A stretch of 64,000 nt of DNA from Nocardioides sp. Root190 (GTDB lineage Bacteria > Actinomycetota > Actinomycetes > Propionibacteriales > Nocardioidaceae): assembly GCF_001428565.1 (NCBI RefSeq), contig NZ_LMIA01000002.1, positions 1 to 64,000 of the forward strand. The letters run 5' to 3'. Each line of letters starts with the position of its first letter. The stretch's first letter is position 1. The translations under genes were made by a program, and so were the position numbers. This document shows positions 34,299-44,562 of this stretch, piece by piece. The notes beneath the pieces are model-generated. The model saw nothing but the letters and a program-made list of their open reading frames with translations. It had not been told where the DNA came from and did no database searches.

Positions 34299-35666
34299 AT
34301 GACCCGTGTGGTGATCCTCGGCGGCGGCCCCGGCGGCTACGAGTCGGCGCTGGTGGCCGCGCACCTCGGTGCCGAGGTGGTCGTCGTCGACTCCGACGGT
34401 GTGGGCGGCTCGGCCGTGCTGACCGACTGCGTGCCCAGCAAGACCCTGATCGCCACCGCCGAGGTGATGAGCGAGCTCGAGGAGGCCGGCGAGCTCGGGA
34501 TCGAGGTCGCCTCGCCACGGGTCGACCTCGCGAAGGTCAACGCCCGGGTGAAGGCGCTCGCGCTCGCGCAGTCCGCCGACATCGGCAGCCGCCTGGCCCG
34601 CGAGGGCGTCACGGTCGTCAGCGGCAGGGGACGCCTGGACGGTCCCGCGCGGGTGGTCGCCACCCTCGAGGACGGCTCCGAGGCGTCGTACGACGCCGAC
34701 GCGATCCTGATCGCGACCGGCGCCTCGCCCCGCGTGCTGCCTTCCGCCCAGCCGGACGGCGAGCGGATCCTGACCTGGGAGCAGGTCTACGACCTCGACG
34801 CCGTCCCCGAGCACATGATCGTGGTCGGCTCGGGTGTCACCGGCGCGGAGTTCGCCAGTGCCTACCAGGCGCTGGGCATCCCGGTCACCCTCGTCTCCTC
34901 GCGTGAGCGGGTGCTGCCGGGGGAGGACCCCGACGCCGCGCAGGTGCTCGAGGACGTCTCCACCCGTCGCGGCATGACCGTGCTCGGGCAGTCCCGGATG
35001 CAGTCGGTGTCCCGCTCCGGCGACGTGGTCACGGTGACCCTCGCCGACGGCCGCCAGGTCACTGGCTCCCACTGCATCCTGGCCCTCGGGTCGGTCCCGA
35101 ACACCGAGGGACTCGGCCTGGCCGAAGCAGGTGTCCTCCTCGACGAGGGCGGTTTCGTCAGCGTCGATCGGGTCTCGCGCACCTCTGCCCGCGGTGTCTA
35201 CGCCGCCGGTGACTGCACCGGTGTCTTCATGCTCGCCTCCGTCGCGGCCATGCAGGGTCGGATCGCGATGGCGCACGTCCTGGGCGATGCGGTGCAGCCG
35301 CTGGACCTGTCGGTCGTCGCCTCCAACGTGTTCACCGCGCCGGAGATCGCCACCGTCGGGGTCACCCAGAAGCAGGTCGACGCGGGGGAGGTGCTGGCCG
35401 AGGTGGTCATGCAGCCCCTGGCGACCAACGCCCGCGCCAAGATGCAGGGGATCACCGACGGCTTCGTGAAGCTCTTCGTCGCGCCGGGCTCGCGCAGCCT
35501 GCTCGGCGGCGTGGTCGTGGGCCCGCGGGCCTCCGAGCTGATCCACCCGGTGGCGCTCGCGGTGACCGAGCGGCTGACCGCCGATCAGGTGGCGCTGACG
35601 TTCACGGTCTATCCCTCGATCAGCGGCTCGATCGCCGAGGCCGCCCGCCGACTCCACCAGACCTGA
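34299..35666 (+). CDS. lpdA: NAD(P)H-quinone dehydrogenase, LpdA type
   Basis: A 455-residue flavoprotein that looks like Lpd but lacks its disulfide: in VGGSAVLTDCVPSK the first cysteine is replaced, and the C-terminal His-Pro-Thr is replaced by YPSISGS. This matches M. tuberculosis LpdA (Rv3303c), which reduces quinones with NAD(P)H. FAD motif GGGPGGYES and NAD motif GSGVTGAEF are intact. It starts 10 bp after lpd, so the paralogues are probably cotranscribed. Confidence 0.9.
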   Translation: MTRVVILGGGPGGYESALVAAHLGAEVVVVDSDGVGGSAVLTDCVPSKTLIATAEVMSELEEAGELGIEVASPRVDLAKVNARVKALALAQSADIGSRLAREGVTVVSGRGRLDGPARVVATLEDGSEASYDADAILIATGASPRVLPSAQPDGERILTWEQVYDLDAVPEHMIVVGSGVTGAEFASAYQALGIPVTLVSSRERVLPGEDPDAAQVLEDVSTRRGMTVLGQSRMQSVSRSGDVVTVTLADGRQVTGSHCILALGSVPNTEGLGLAEAGVLLDEGGFVSVDRVSRTSARGVYAAGDCTGVFMLASVAAMQGRIAMAHVLGDAVQPLDLSVVASNVFTAPEIATVGVTQKQVDAGEVLAEVVMQPLATNARAKMQGITDGFVKLFVAPGSRSLLGGVVVGPRASELIHPVALAVTERLTADQVALTFTVYPSISGSIAEAARRLHQT

Positions 35667-35685
35667 GCCCTGCGAGAATGCAGCC

Positions 35686-36207
35686 ATGCGCGTGCACCTC
35701 GGTTGCGACCATGCCGGCCTCGAGCTCAAGTCCCACCTCACCGACTGGTTGACCGAGCACGGCTACGAGCCGGTCGACCACGGCCCCTTCGTCTACGACG
35801 CCCTCGACGACTACCCCGTCTTCTGCCTGCGCGCCGCCGAAGGTGTGCGCGCCGACCGTGAGGCGGGCCTGGACAGCCTGGGCGTCGTGATCGGTGGCTC
35901 CGGCAACGGCGAGCAGATCGCGGCCAACAAGGTGCCGGGCATCCGGGCCGCGCTGGCCTGGTCCGAGGACACCGCCAGCCTCGCCCGCGAGCACAACGAC
36001 GCCTGGGTGGTCGCTGTCGGCGGCCGGATGCACACCCTGGACGAGATGACGCGCCTGGTCGAGGTCTTCCTCTCCACGCCGTTTCCCGGCGACGAGCGCC
36101 ACGTGCGCCGAATCGCGCAGATGACCTCCTACGAGACCACCGGCGACCTGCCGCCGCTGCCCGCATCTGCCCTCGGACAGGGGCAGCCCGGGCCCGGCGA
36201 TGCCTGA
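35686..36207 (+). CDS. rpiB: Ribose-5-phosphate isomerase B
   Basis: A 173-residue RpiB interconverting ribose and ribulose 5-phosphate. It shows GCDHAGLELK at the start, IGGSGNGEQIAANKVPGIRAAL and the segment ending REHND, with the nucleotide-like phosphate arginine in RRI. The long C-terminus (about 155 onwards) is an actinobacterial addition rich in Pro and Gly. GAGAAT (35674-35679) lies 6 nt before the ATG. It overlaps nei by 8 bp, as in mycobacterial gene order. Confidence 0.93.
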   Translation: MRVHLGCDHAGLELKSHLTDWLTEHGYEPVDHGPFVYDALDDYPVFCLRAAEGVRADREAGLDSLGVVIGGSGNGEQIAANKVPGIRAALAWSEDTASLAREHNDAWVVAVGGRMHTLDEMTRLVEVFLSTPFPGDERHVRRIAQMTSYETTGDLPPLPASALGQGQPGPGDA

Positions 36208-37054
36208 GGGGCACACCCTCCACCGCCTTGCCGGTGCCCTCACCTCGACCTTCGGCGGCGCCGTCGTCCACGCAGGCAGCCCGCAGGGCCGCTTCGCGGC
36301 CGGTTCCGCGCAGGTCGACGGCACCCTGCTCGTCGACGCCGAGTCCTGGGGCAAGCAGCTGTTCATCCGTTTCGACGGCGACCGCTTCGTCCACGTGCAC
36401 CTCGGCCTGTACGGCACCTTTGAGGTCTCCGGAGACGTCGAGGAGGTGCCGGCGCCGATCGGTCAGGTGCGGCTGCGCCTGGTCCGCCCGGCTCGCGCGG
36501 AGCGGCGGGCGGCGTACGCCGACCTGCGCGGTGCCACCACCTGCGCCCTGGTCACGGCCGAGGAGCGTGCCGCGGTCCTCGCCAGGATCGGTCCGGACCC
36601 GCTGCGCGCCGACGGCGACCCGGATCGTGCCTGGGCGCGAATCGGACGCAGCTCGGCGCCGATCGGCACCCTGCTGATGGATCAGTCGGTCCTGGCGGGG
36701 GTCGGCAACGTCTACCGCGCCGAGGTCCTGTTCCGGCACCGGATCCATCCACTTCGACCCGGTCGCACGCTTCGGGTCTCGCAGTGGCGTGCGATCTGGG
36801 ACGATCTGGTCGTGCTGATGGGGGAGGGCGTGATGACCGGGCGGATCGACACCGTCCGGCCCGAGCACCTGCCCGAGGCCATGGGGCGCCCGCCGCGGGT
36901 CGACGACCACGGCGGCGAGGTCTACGTCTACCGGCGCGACCAGCGTGCCTGTCACGTCTGCGGTGCGGTCGTACGGACCCAGGTCCTCGGCGGACGCAAC
37001 CTGTTCTGGTGCCCCCGATGCCAGCCGGTCTTCCGGTCGCGAGCGGCCCGATGA
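36200..37054 (+). CDS. nei: Fpg/Nei family DNA glycosylase
   Basis: A 284-residue base-excision glycosylase/AP lyase. The N-terminal catalytic Pro-Glu is present as MPEGHTLHRLAG, the helix-two-turn-helix is SVLAGVGNVYRAEVLF, and the C-terminal zinc finger has CHVCG and CPRCQP. The PEGH start puts it in the Nei (endonuclease VIII) branch, which removes oxidised pyrimidines. It overlaps rpiB by 8 bp and the PP2C gene by 4 bp. Confidence 0.94.
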   Translation: MPEGHTLHRLAGALTSTFGGAVVHAGSPQGRFAAGSAQVDGTLLVDAESWGKQLFIRFDGDRFVHVHLGLYGTFEVSGDVEEVPAPIGQVRLRLVRPARAERRAAYADLRGATTCALVTAEERAAVLARIGPDPLRADGDPDRAWARIGRSSAPIGTLLMDQSVLAGVGNVYRAEVLFRHRIHPLRPGRTLRVSQWRAIWDDLVVLMGEGVMTGRIDTVRPEHLPEAMGRPPRVDDHGGEVYVYRRDQRACHVCGAVVRTQVLGGRNLFWCPRCQPVFRSRAAR

Positions 37055-38100
37055 TCGCGGTCGGTCGTCGCTGGGCCCGGTCCGACGCGGGCATCGCCTC
37101 GGTCCTGGCCCTCGCCCTCGCCGGGGTCGTGGTCGGCATCGCAGTGATGCCCGAGAAGGTCCCGATGAACATGGTCTTCCTGCCGCTGGTCCTCGGCATC
37201 CTGTTCCTGAGCAGCCGGGTCCTGCCCTGGTTCGCGGCGTACGTCATCCTCGCGCTGTGCGCGGCGGCGTTCTTCCAGGAGGAGTTCACGCCCCGGATCG
37301 TGGTCGCGCTGGCAGTGATGCTCAGCGTCGCGATCCTGGTCATCTACCTGACCGTCCAGCGCGGGCAGCTCGCCGTGGGCCCGCTGCGCGGCCAGTCGAT
37401 GCTGGTGGACCTGCGGGACCGCATCCTCGCCCAGGGCGAGATCCCGACCCTCCCGGACGGCTGGCTGGTCCAGTCCGCGCTGTCCTCGGCGGGTGGCTCG
37501 CCCTTCGCCGGCGACTTCTTCGTGGCGACCACCAGCGAGCGCGGTCAACGCATCGAGCTCGTGGTGGTGGACGTGTCCGGCAAGGGTGAGGCTGCCGGCA
37601 CCAGGGCCCTGCAGCTCTCCGGTGCGATGGGTGGCCTGGTGGGTGCGCTCCCGGCCCACCGGTTCCTCCCCGCCGCGAACGACTACCTCCTCCAGCGCTC
37701 TTGGGAGGAGGGCTTCGCCACCGCGGTGCACCTCTCGGTCGACCTGGCCACGGGCATCTTCGAGCTCCGCAGCGCCGGCCACCCCCCAGCCCTGCAGCGG
37801 CACGCCGGTTCGGGCCGCTGGGAGGTGCTGGGCGCCGAGGGTCCCGTGCTCGGGGTGGTCGAGGACGTCGAGTTCGTCGGGCTGCGCGGACGGCTCGCGC
37901 CGGGCGACGCGCTCCTGCTCTACACCGACGGCATGGTCGAGGAACCGCGTCGCGACATCGAGCTCGGCATCGACCACATGATGGGTGAGGCGGAGTCGCT
38001 GCTGCGCCGATCCTGGGACGGCCTCGCCGAGCGGTTGGTCGACCTGGTGGGCTCCCCGGACGACGACCGGGCCCTGCTCCTCATCCACCGTCGCTCGTAG
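37051..38100 (+). CDS. Membrane PP2C/SpoIIE-type serine phosphatase
   Basis: A 349-residue protein: four membrane helices (about residues 15-100, for example VLALALAGVVVGIAVM), then a PP2C-SpoIIE domain. Metal-binding aspartates appear in FAGDFFVATT, VVDVSGKGEAAG and LLYTDGMVEEP; SAGHPPAL is the family's typical turn. Such phosphatases (RsbU-like) activate anti-sigma-factor antagonists, but no partner gene is nearby. ATG 37051 overlaps the nei stop. Confidence 0.9.
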   Translation: MIAVGRRWARSDAGIASVLALALAGVVVGIAVMPEKVPMNMVFLPLVLGILFLSSRVLPWFAAYVILALCAAAFFQEEFTPRIVVALAVMLSVAILVIYLTVQRGQLAVGPLRGQSMLVDLRDRILAQGEIPTLPDGWLVQSALSSAGGSPFAGDFFVATTSERGQRIELVVVDVSGKGEAAGTRALQLSGAMGGLVGALPAHRFLPAANDYLLQRSWEEGFATAVHLSVDLATGIFELRSAGHPPALQRHAGSGRWEVLGAEGPVLGVVEDVEFVGLRGRLAPGDALLLYTDGMVEEPRRDIELGIDHMMGEAESLLRRSWDGLAERLVDLVGSPDDDRALLLIHRRS

Positions 38101-38147
38101 GGGCTGTCCGCGAGGGCCCCTCGGTTGGGGCGGGCGTGCTGCCATGT

Positions 38148-38167
38148 GGCACGATTGCCGTGCCTTT
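38148..38167 (+). terminator. Possible terminator hairpin before the tRNA genes
   Basis: GGCACG (38148-38153) pairs with CGTGCC (38159-38164) around a 5-nt loop and is followed by TTT. The stem is short, so support is moderate. It would end transcription from the phosphatase gene. Confidence 0.4.
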
Positions 38168-38196
38168 CGACGCGCGTGAGCACGGCGGCAGGAGCC

Positions 38197-38267
38197 GGGG
38201 ATGTAGCTCAATGGTAGAGCCTCAGTCTTCCAAACTGATTACGCGGGTTCGATTCCCGTCATCCCCT
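38197..38267 (+). tRNA. tRNA-Gly (anticodon UCC)
   Basis: A cloverleaf can be folded: acceptor GGGGATG with CATCCCC, anticodon stem TCAGT/ACTGA around the loop CTTCCAA with anticodon TCC at 38229-38231, and the T-arm GGGTTCGATTCCC. It reads GGA/GGG codons. CCA is not encoded. It precedes tRNA-Pro by 46 bp. Confidence 0.95.
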
Positions 38268-38313
38268 CGAAGTGCGGTCTGTGCCCATGGTGACGTGGGC
38301 TCCGGCTGCTCGA

Positions 38314-38386
38314 CGGGGCGTAGCGTAGTGGCTAGCGCGCCTGCTTTGGGAGCAGGAGACCGCAGGTTCGAGTCCTGTCGCCCCGA
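38314..38386 (+). tRNA. tRNA-Pro (anticodon UGG)
   Basis: Acceptor CGGGGCG with CGCCCCG, anticodon stem CCTGC/GCAGG around loop TTTGGGA with anticodon TGG at 38347-38349, T-arm CAGGTTCGAGTCCTG and discriminator A. CCA is not encoded. The pair tRNA-Gly/tRNA-Pro upstream of tig is also found in mycobacteria. Confidence 0.96.
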
Positions 38387-38457
38387 CCCGATCATCCTGA
38401 TCGCACCAGCGGGCCCCCGGCCCGTGCACCACCCACCTGACCAGTAGGAGAACACCT

Positions 38458-39873
38458 GTGAAGAGCGCCGTCGAGACCTTGAGCCCGACCCGGGCCAAGC
38501 TGACCGTCGAGGTGCCCTTCGAGGAGCTCAAGCCGAGCCTCGACGCGGCGTACCAGAAGATCGCAAAGCAGATCAACGTCCCCGGCTTCCGCCGCGGCAA
38601 GGTCCCGCCGCAGGTGATCGACCGCCAGGTCGGTCGCGGCGTGGTCCTGGACGAGGCCATCAACGAGATGCTGCCCAAGGCGTACGTCGAGGCCCTCACC
38701 GAGAACAACCTGACCCCGCTGGCGCAGCCGGACATCGAGGTCACCAAGTTCGAGGACAACGAGGCGCTGGAGTTCACCGCCGAGGTGGACGTCAAGCCCG
38801 AGATCGAGCTCCCGGCGTACGACGCGCTTGCGGCCAGCGTCGAGGACCTCGCGGTCAGCGACGAGGACGTGACCGAGCAGGTCGACGCCCTTCGTGAGCG
38901 CTTCGGCACCCTCATCGACGTCGAGCGCGCGGCGCAGGACGGCGACTTCGTGGTCATCGACCTGGTCGCGACCAACGACGGCGAGGTCGTCGACGGCGCC
39001 GAGATCGCCGGCTTCTCCTACAAGGTCGGCAGCGGCGGCATGATCGAGGGCCTCGACGCCGCTCTGGTCGGCGCCGGCGTCGACGAGGAGAAGACCTTCA
39101 CCACGCAGCTCGTCGCGGGCGACCTGGTCGGCCAGGACGTGGAGGTCAAGGTCAAGGTCACCCAGGTCCAGGAGCAGGAGCTCCCCGAGCTGGACGACGA
39201 CTTCGCCCAGGAGGCGTCCGAGTTCGACACCCTCGAGGAGCTCCGCGAGGACGTCCGCGAGCGGCTGACCCGCGGCAAGCGGCTCGAGCAGGCAGCGGCT
39301 GCCCGCGACGCCGTGCTCGAGACGCTGCTGGAGCAGGTCGAGATCCCGCTTCCCGAGGCCATGGTCACCGAGGAGCTCAACGCGCGTCGCGCCAACCTGG
39401 AGCAGCAGCTGCAGATGTCCGGCGTCACGCTCGAGAAGTACCTCGAGGACGAGAGCCAGACCCTGGAGGAGTTCGAGGCCGACCTCGAGCGCCGGGTCCG
39501 GGACGCGGTCGCCGCCCAGTTCATCCTGGACGAGATCGCCGACAAGGAAGAGATGGGCGTCGACCAGGGCGAGCTGACCCAGCACATGATTCGCCGTGCG
39601 CAGCAGTCCGGTCAGGACCCGCAGGAGTTCGTGAACCACATGTTCGAGCACAACCACGTGCCCGACATGGTCCAGGAGATCCGCCGCGGCAAGGCACTCC
39701 AGCTCCTCGTCGAGGGTGCTGAGGTCAAGGACGAGTCCGGCAACGTCGTGGAGCTGAAGAACCTCCGTGGCGACGGCAGCATCGGTGAGGACGAGCCCGA
39801 AGCCCCTGAGGCCGAGCTCGAGGAGTCGGCCGACGAGGCTCCCGAGGACGCCGAGGAGACCACCGAGGCCTGA
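38458..39873 (+). CDS. tig: Trigger factor, ribosome-associated chaperone
   Basis: A 471-residue trigger factor that binds at the ribosomal exit tunnel through PGFRRGKVPPQVI (residues about 40-52), followed by an FKBP-type peptidyl-prolyl isomerase domain (about 150-240) and the helical C-terminal chaperone domain. The last 40 residues are extremely acidic, common in actinobacteria. TAGGAGAACACCT gives a good ribosome-binding site for GTG 38458. The gene is followed by a long hairpin. Confidence 0.97.
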   Translation: MKSAVETLSPTRAKLTVEVPFEELKPSLDAAYQKIAKQINVPGFRRGKVPPQVIDRQVGRGVVLDEAINEMLPKAYVEALTENNLTPLAQPDIEVTKFEDNEALEFTAEVDVKPEIELPAYDALAASVEDLAVSDEDVTEQVDALRERFGTLIDVERAAQDGDFVVIDLVATNDGEVVDGAEIAGFSYKVGSGGMIEGLDAALVGAGVDEEKTFTTQLVAGDLVGQDVEVKVKVTQVQEQELPELDDDFAQEASEFDTLEELREDVRERLTRGKRLEQAAAARDAVLETLLEQVEIPLPEAMVTEELNARRANLEQQLQMSGVTLEKYLEDESQTLEEFEADLERRVRDAVAAQFILDEIADKEEMGVDQGELTQHMIRRAQQSGQDPQEFVNHMFEHNHVPDMVQEIRRGKALQLLVEGAEVKDESGNVVELKNLRGDGSIGEDEPEAPEAELEESADEAPEDAEETTEA

Positions 39874-39884
39874 GTGCCTCGACA

Positions 39885-39926
39885 ACTACCCGCTTGAGTG
39901 CACAGTCGTGCACTCAAGCGGGTAGT
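39885..39926. terminator. 19-bp perfect hairpin after tig; may double as operator
   Basis: ACTACCCGCTTGAGTGCAC (39885-39903) and GTGCACTCAAGCGGGTAGT (39908-39926) form a perfect 19-bp stem with a 4-nt loop, followed by GTGCTTTTC. It is a convincing tig terminator. Its right end overlaps TAGTGT (39923-39928), a possible -10 for the next gene. Confidence 0.8.
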
Positions 39927-39935
39927 GTGCTTTTC

Positions 39936-41129
39936 ATGAAGAAGGGACCTGCGCTCGTCGAGGCGCTCGCGCTGGCGGTGGGTGTGGCCGACGACCTGCT
40001 GCTCGCGACCGCACGCGACACGCACACCGCGATCTCGAAGCGCGCCCACGACGCGGTCCGCCTCGGTGCCGGGCCCGCCGCCCGGCCGGCCGAGGCGCTC
40101 CACCGCGGGATCGCGAAGGTCGTCTACGGCTCCGTGGGACTGACCCTGCGCGCGGCCGAGGCCGGTCTGGGCCACCTCGCCGAGGTGGGCATCGGGCCAG
40201 AGCTGGAGGCGGGACCGCGCGGCCGCTTCGTCAGCTCGGCCGTCAACGGCCTGATCGGCGAGGAGCTGCGCCGCGAGCGTCCGCGCCTGTCGATCGAGAT
40301 GGGCGTGCGCCACCGGGGCCGCGACGTCGAGCTGACCCCCGACGGGCTGGCCGCGGCCTTCCCCGAACCGACCTCCCAGCTCGTCGTCTTCCTGCACGGA
40401 CTGTGCGAGACCGAGGACTACTGGCGCCGCCACCGCGACCGGATCGGTTCGACGTACGGCGAGATGCTGGCCGGCCAGGGGTGGACCCCGGTCTACCTGC
40501 GGGCCAACACCGGCCTCCCGTTGCGCGAGAACGGCGTCATCCTGGCCTCGCTGATGCAGCAGCTGGTCGATGCCTGGCCGGTCGGTGTCACCCGGATCGC
40601 GCTCGTCGGACACTCCCTCGGCGGCCTCGTGCTGAGGGCCTCCTCCGCCGTCGTGGCCCGTGGCGACGCGCCTGCTGCCTGGACCGAGATGGTCAGCGAC
40701 GTCATCACCCTGGGCACCCCCCACCTCGGCTCGTGGTTCGCAGTCGGCGCCGACCACGCCAGCCGGAACCTGGCCCGCGCGCCCGAGGTGGCCGCGTTCG
40801 GCCGAATCATCGACCGCCAGGCCCCCGGGATCCACGACCTCATCGAAGGGCTCGCCGAGGACGTCCCGCCGCTGCCGCACGCCCGCTACCGGCTGGTCTC
40901 GGCCACCCTGACCCGCTCGCCCCAGCATCCGCTGGCGCGCGCGATCGGCGACCTGCTCGTCACCCCGCACTCCGCGGTCGGCCGCGACCGCCACGGCAGG
41001 TCGCTCTTCCCCGGTGCCGACGTGCTGCACCTGAGCCACACCAACCACTTCGGCCTGCTCAACCACCCCGAGGTCCACCAGGCGCTGTCGCGCTGGCTGA
41101 GCGCCCGTGAGCTGGAAGCCGCCTCGTGA
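39936..41129 (+). CDS. Alpha/beta hydrolase (lipase/esterase-like)
   Basis: A 397-residue protein: an N-terminal helical region (about 1-120) without homology to known domains, then an alpha/beta-hydrolase domain with VVFLHGLCETEDYW, the nucleophile in ALVGHSLGGLVLRA (G-H-S-L-G-G) and a late HTNHFGLLNHPEV histidine. It resembles PGAP1/triacylglycerol lipase-like proteins. No signal peptide. ATG 39936 has TAGTGT (39923-39928) 7 nt upstream, implying a leaderless mRNA from within the tig terminator. Confidence 0.85.
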   Translation: MKKGPALVEALALAVGVADDLLLATARDTHTAISKRAHDAVRLGAGPAARPAEALHRGIAKVVYGSVGLTLRAAEAGLGHLAEVGIGPELEAGPRGRFVSSAVNGLIGEELRRERPRLSIEMGVRHRGRDVELTPDGLAAAFPEPTSQLVVFLHGLCETEDYWRRHRDRIGSTYGEMLAGQGWTPVYLRANTGLPLRENGVILASLMQQLVDAWPVGVTRIALVGHSLGGLVLRASSAVVARGDAPAAWTEMVSDVITLGTPHLGSWFAVGADHASRNLARAPEVAAFGRIIDRQAPGIHDLIEGLAEDVPPLPHARYRLVSATLTRSPQHPLARAIGDLLVTPHSAVGRDRHGRSLFPGADVLHLSHTNHFGLLNHPEVHQALSRWLSARELEAAS

Positions 41130-41202
41130 GCACCCGATCGGGTCACCACGGCTGAGCCTCACTACTCACCTCCCGCGGCCCCGTGCCCGCGAGGCTGGAG
41201 CC

Positions 41203-41550
41203 ATGACCGAGATGCGCTCGACCGACGCCCCTGCTGCTCCTGACGCCCCGACCCGCCGCGCCGCGGTGGTGTGCAGCGCCATCGCCCTCGCGGTCGGCCT
41301 GCTGGAGATCGCTGCCGGCGTCGTGTTCTGGTACCTCACCTCGGTCGACACCTCGGACGACCCGCTGGTCGGGATCGGCTACGTCTTCGCGATCGCGCTC
41401 GCGGCGCCGGGGATGCTCGGCGTGGTCCTCGCCGCCCTGGGCTGGCTCCTCGCCCGTCGTACGGCGGGCCTCGGCCTGGCCATCGCCGCGCTGGTCGTCG
41501 CAGCGGGACCGGCGATGCTCTACCTCTGGCTCGTCGTTCCCTGGTTCTGA
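41203..41550 (+). CDS. Small membrane protein, function unknown
   Basis: A 115-residue protein with a 20-residue polar N-terminus and three predicted membrane helices (AVVCSAIALAVGLLEIAAGV; FAIALAAPGMLGVVLAAL; LGLAIAALVVAAGPAMLYLW). No family is recognised. GGAG lies 5-6 nt before ATG 41203. The frame is open further upstream, but that part overlaps the esterase gene and has no better start. It stands between the esterase and clpP1. Confidence 0.75.
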   Translation: MTEMRSTDAPAAPDAPTRRAAVVCSAIALAVGLLEIAAGVVFWYLTSVDTSDDPLVGIGYVFAIALAAPGMLGVVLAALGWLLARRTAGLGLAIAALVVAAGPAMLYLWLVVPWF

Positions 41551-41649
41551 TCGGCCGCGCCGTCGGCGGGAGTGACCCGAAATCTGCTGTCGGCGAACAG
41601 CGGCGGTTATCGCGTGGTTCTGCCTCTGCGGACGGCTAGTGTCGCTCGC

Positions 41650-42297
41650 GTGACTCAGAATCTTCCCGGTGGCCCGGTGAACGGCCATGAGATGAACGGC
41701 GGCGCGGGGATCAGCTTCCTCGACGACAACATCTACAGCCGGTTGCTGCGCGAGCGGATCGTGTTCCTCGGCTCCGAGGTCCGCGACCAGAACGCCAACG
41801 CGATCTGCGCCCAGCTCCTGCTGCTGTCGGCCGAGGACCCCGAGGCCGACATCTTCCTGCACATCAACAGCCCCGGTGGCTCCGTGGACGCCGGCATGGC
41901 GATCTACGACACGATGAACTACATCCCCAACGACGTCGCCACCGTCGGCATGGGCCTGGCTGCCTCGATGGGCCAGTTCCTGCTGTGCGCGGGCACCGCG
42001 GGCAAGCGCTACGCCCTGCCCCACGCCCGGATCATGATGCACCAGCCCTCGGGCGGCATCGGCGGCTCCGCCTCCGACATCCGGATCCAGGCGCAGCAGA
42101 GCCTGCTGCTGAAGAAGCAGCTCGGCGAGCTGATCGCGTTCCACACCGGCCGCTCCGTCGAGGAGATCGAGACCGACTCCGACCGCGACCGGTGGTTCAC
42201 CCCGCACCAGGCCCTCGAGTACGGCCTGATCGACAAGGTGATCACCAACGCTCGCGAGACCACCGCCGAGGGCCGCCCTGCCCACAAGAAGGACTGA
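41650..42297 (+). CDS. clpP1: ATP-dependent Clp protease proteolytic subunit 1
   Basis: ClpP1 (215 residues from GTG 41650) forms, with ClpP2, the mixed proteolytic chamber used by actinobacteria. The catalytic serine is in [11 protein letters not shown], the histidine in IMMHQPSGG and the aspartate in the last third (SDRDRWF); [11 protein letters not shown] binds substrate backbone. GTG 41650 is supported by TAGTGT (41637-41642) with a 7-nt gap, though ATG 41692 (MNGGAG) is possible. clpP2 follows 2 nt later. Confidence 0.96.
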   Translation: MTQNLPGGPVNGHEMNGGAGISFLDDNIYSRLLRERIVFLGSEVRDQNANAICAQLLLLSAEDPEADIFLHINSPGGSVDAGMAIYDTMNYIPNDVATVGMGLAASMGQFLLCAGTAGKRYALPHARIMMHQPSGGIGGSASDIRIQAQQSLLLKKQLGELIAFHTGRSVEEIETDSDRDRWFTPHQALEYGLIDKVITNARETTAEGRPAHKKD

Positions 42298-42299
42298 TC

Positions 42300-42908
42300 A
42301 TGAACTACTACATTCCCCAGTGGGAAGAGCGAACCTCGTACGGCGTGCGCCGGATCGACCCCTACACCAAGCTCTTCGAGGACCGCATCATCTACCTCGG
42401 CACGCCGATCTCCGACGACGTCGCCAACGCCGTCATCGCCCAGCTGCTGTGCCTGCAGTCGATGAACCCCGACCAGGACATCAGCATCTACATCAACTCG
42501 CCCGGTGGCTCGTTCACCGCGCTGACGGCGATCTACGACACGATCAAGTTCATCAAGCCGGACGTGCAGACGGTGTGCATCGGTCAGGCGGCCTCGGCCG
42601 CGGCGATCCTGCTCGCCGCCGGTGCCAAGGGCAAGCGGTTGGCGCTGCCCAACAGCCGGATCCTGATCCACCAGCCCTACACCGAGGGCCAGGGCGGACA
42701 GATCTCCGACCTGGAGATCCAGGCCAACGAGATCCTGCGCATGCGCGAGCTCCTCGAGAAGATGATCAGCGATCACTCGGGCCGGCCGATCGAAGAGGTG
42801 AGCCGCGACATCGAGCGCGACAAGATCCTCACGGCCCAGGGAGCCATCGAGTACGGCCTGATCGACTCGATCCTCGAGTCGCTGAAGACCACCCCCGCAA
42901 TCGCCTGA
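42300..42908 (+). CDS. clpP2: ATP-dependent Clp protease proteolytic subunit 2
   Basis: A 202-residue ClpP. The serine is in CIGQAASAAAIL, the histidine in ILIHQPYTEGQGG and the aspartate in SRDIERDKI. It pairs with ClpP1 in a heteromeric tetradecamer. The gene starts 2 nt after clpP1, so they are coupled. The 102 bp up to clpX hold no gene. Confidence 0.97.
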   Translation: MNYYIPQWEERTSYGVRRIDPYTKLFEDRIIYLGTPISDDVANAVIAQLLCLQSMNPDQDISIYINSPGGSFTALTAIYDTIKFIKPDVQTVCIGQAASAAAILLAAGAKGKRLALPNSRILIHQPYTEGQGGQISDLEIQANEILRMRELLEKMISDHSGRPIEEVSRDIERDKILTAQGAIEYGLIDSILESLKTTPAIA

Positions 42909-43010
42909 TCGAGAAGGACCCGATGAGCTCCTCGACGTACACCTCGTGTCACGCCCCCGTCGGGGCGTGGCAGGGAGTACCGTCGGGGAGTTCACATCTG
43001 AGGAGGACCC

Positions 43011-44306
<1,296 letters not shown>

Positions 44307-44351
44307 GCCGCTGCCCTTCGTCGTGGTGACGGCGGGTGGGTGTGCGCGGAC

Positions 44352-44439
44352 GCTTCATCACGGTATGTAGGTGAGAGGGCGCTTCCGTGGCGGAGTTCCG
44401 CGCGGGAAGTGCGGACTCGGCTACATCCCGTGATGAAGC
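44352..44439 (+). repeat. 88-bp element with 19-bp terminal inverted repeats, copy 1
   Basis: The element begins gcttcatcacggtatgtag and ends ctacatcccgtgatgaagc, complementary over 18 of 19 bases. Its last 63 bp (44377-44439) are identical to the second copy at 45594-45656. The whole element can fold into one long hairpin. It lies after clpX, before the AbiEi-like gene. Confidence 0.85.
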
Positions 44440-44562
44440 CGACCTGCGGAGATGGGCGATCCGAGACCACTCCCCGTCCACAACGCCCCGGACGTGATCG
44501 GTTGTCCACAGGTGGCGGTTGAGGTCGTGGTTGACCCCGGTTGATCGGCCGAGGATCCAGGC

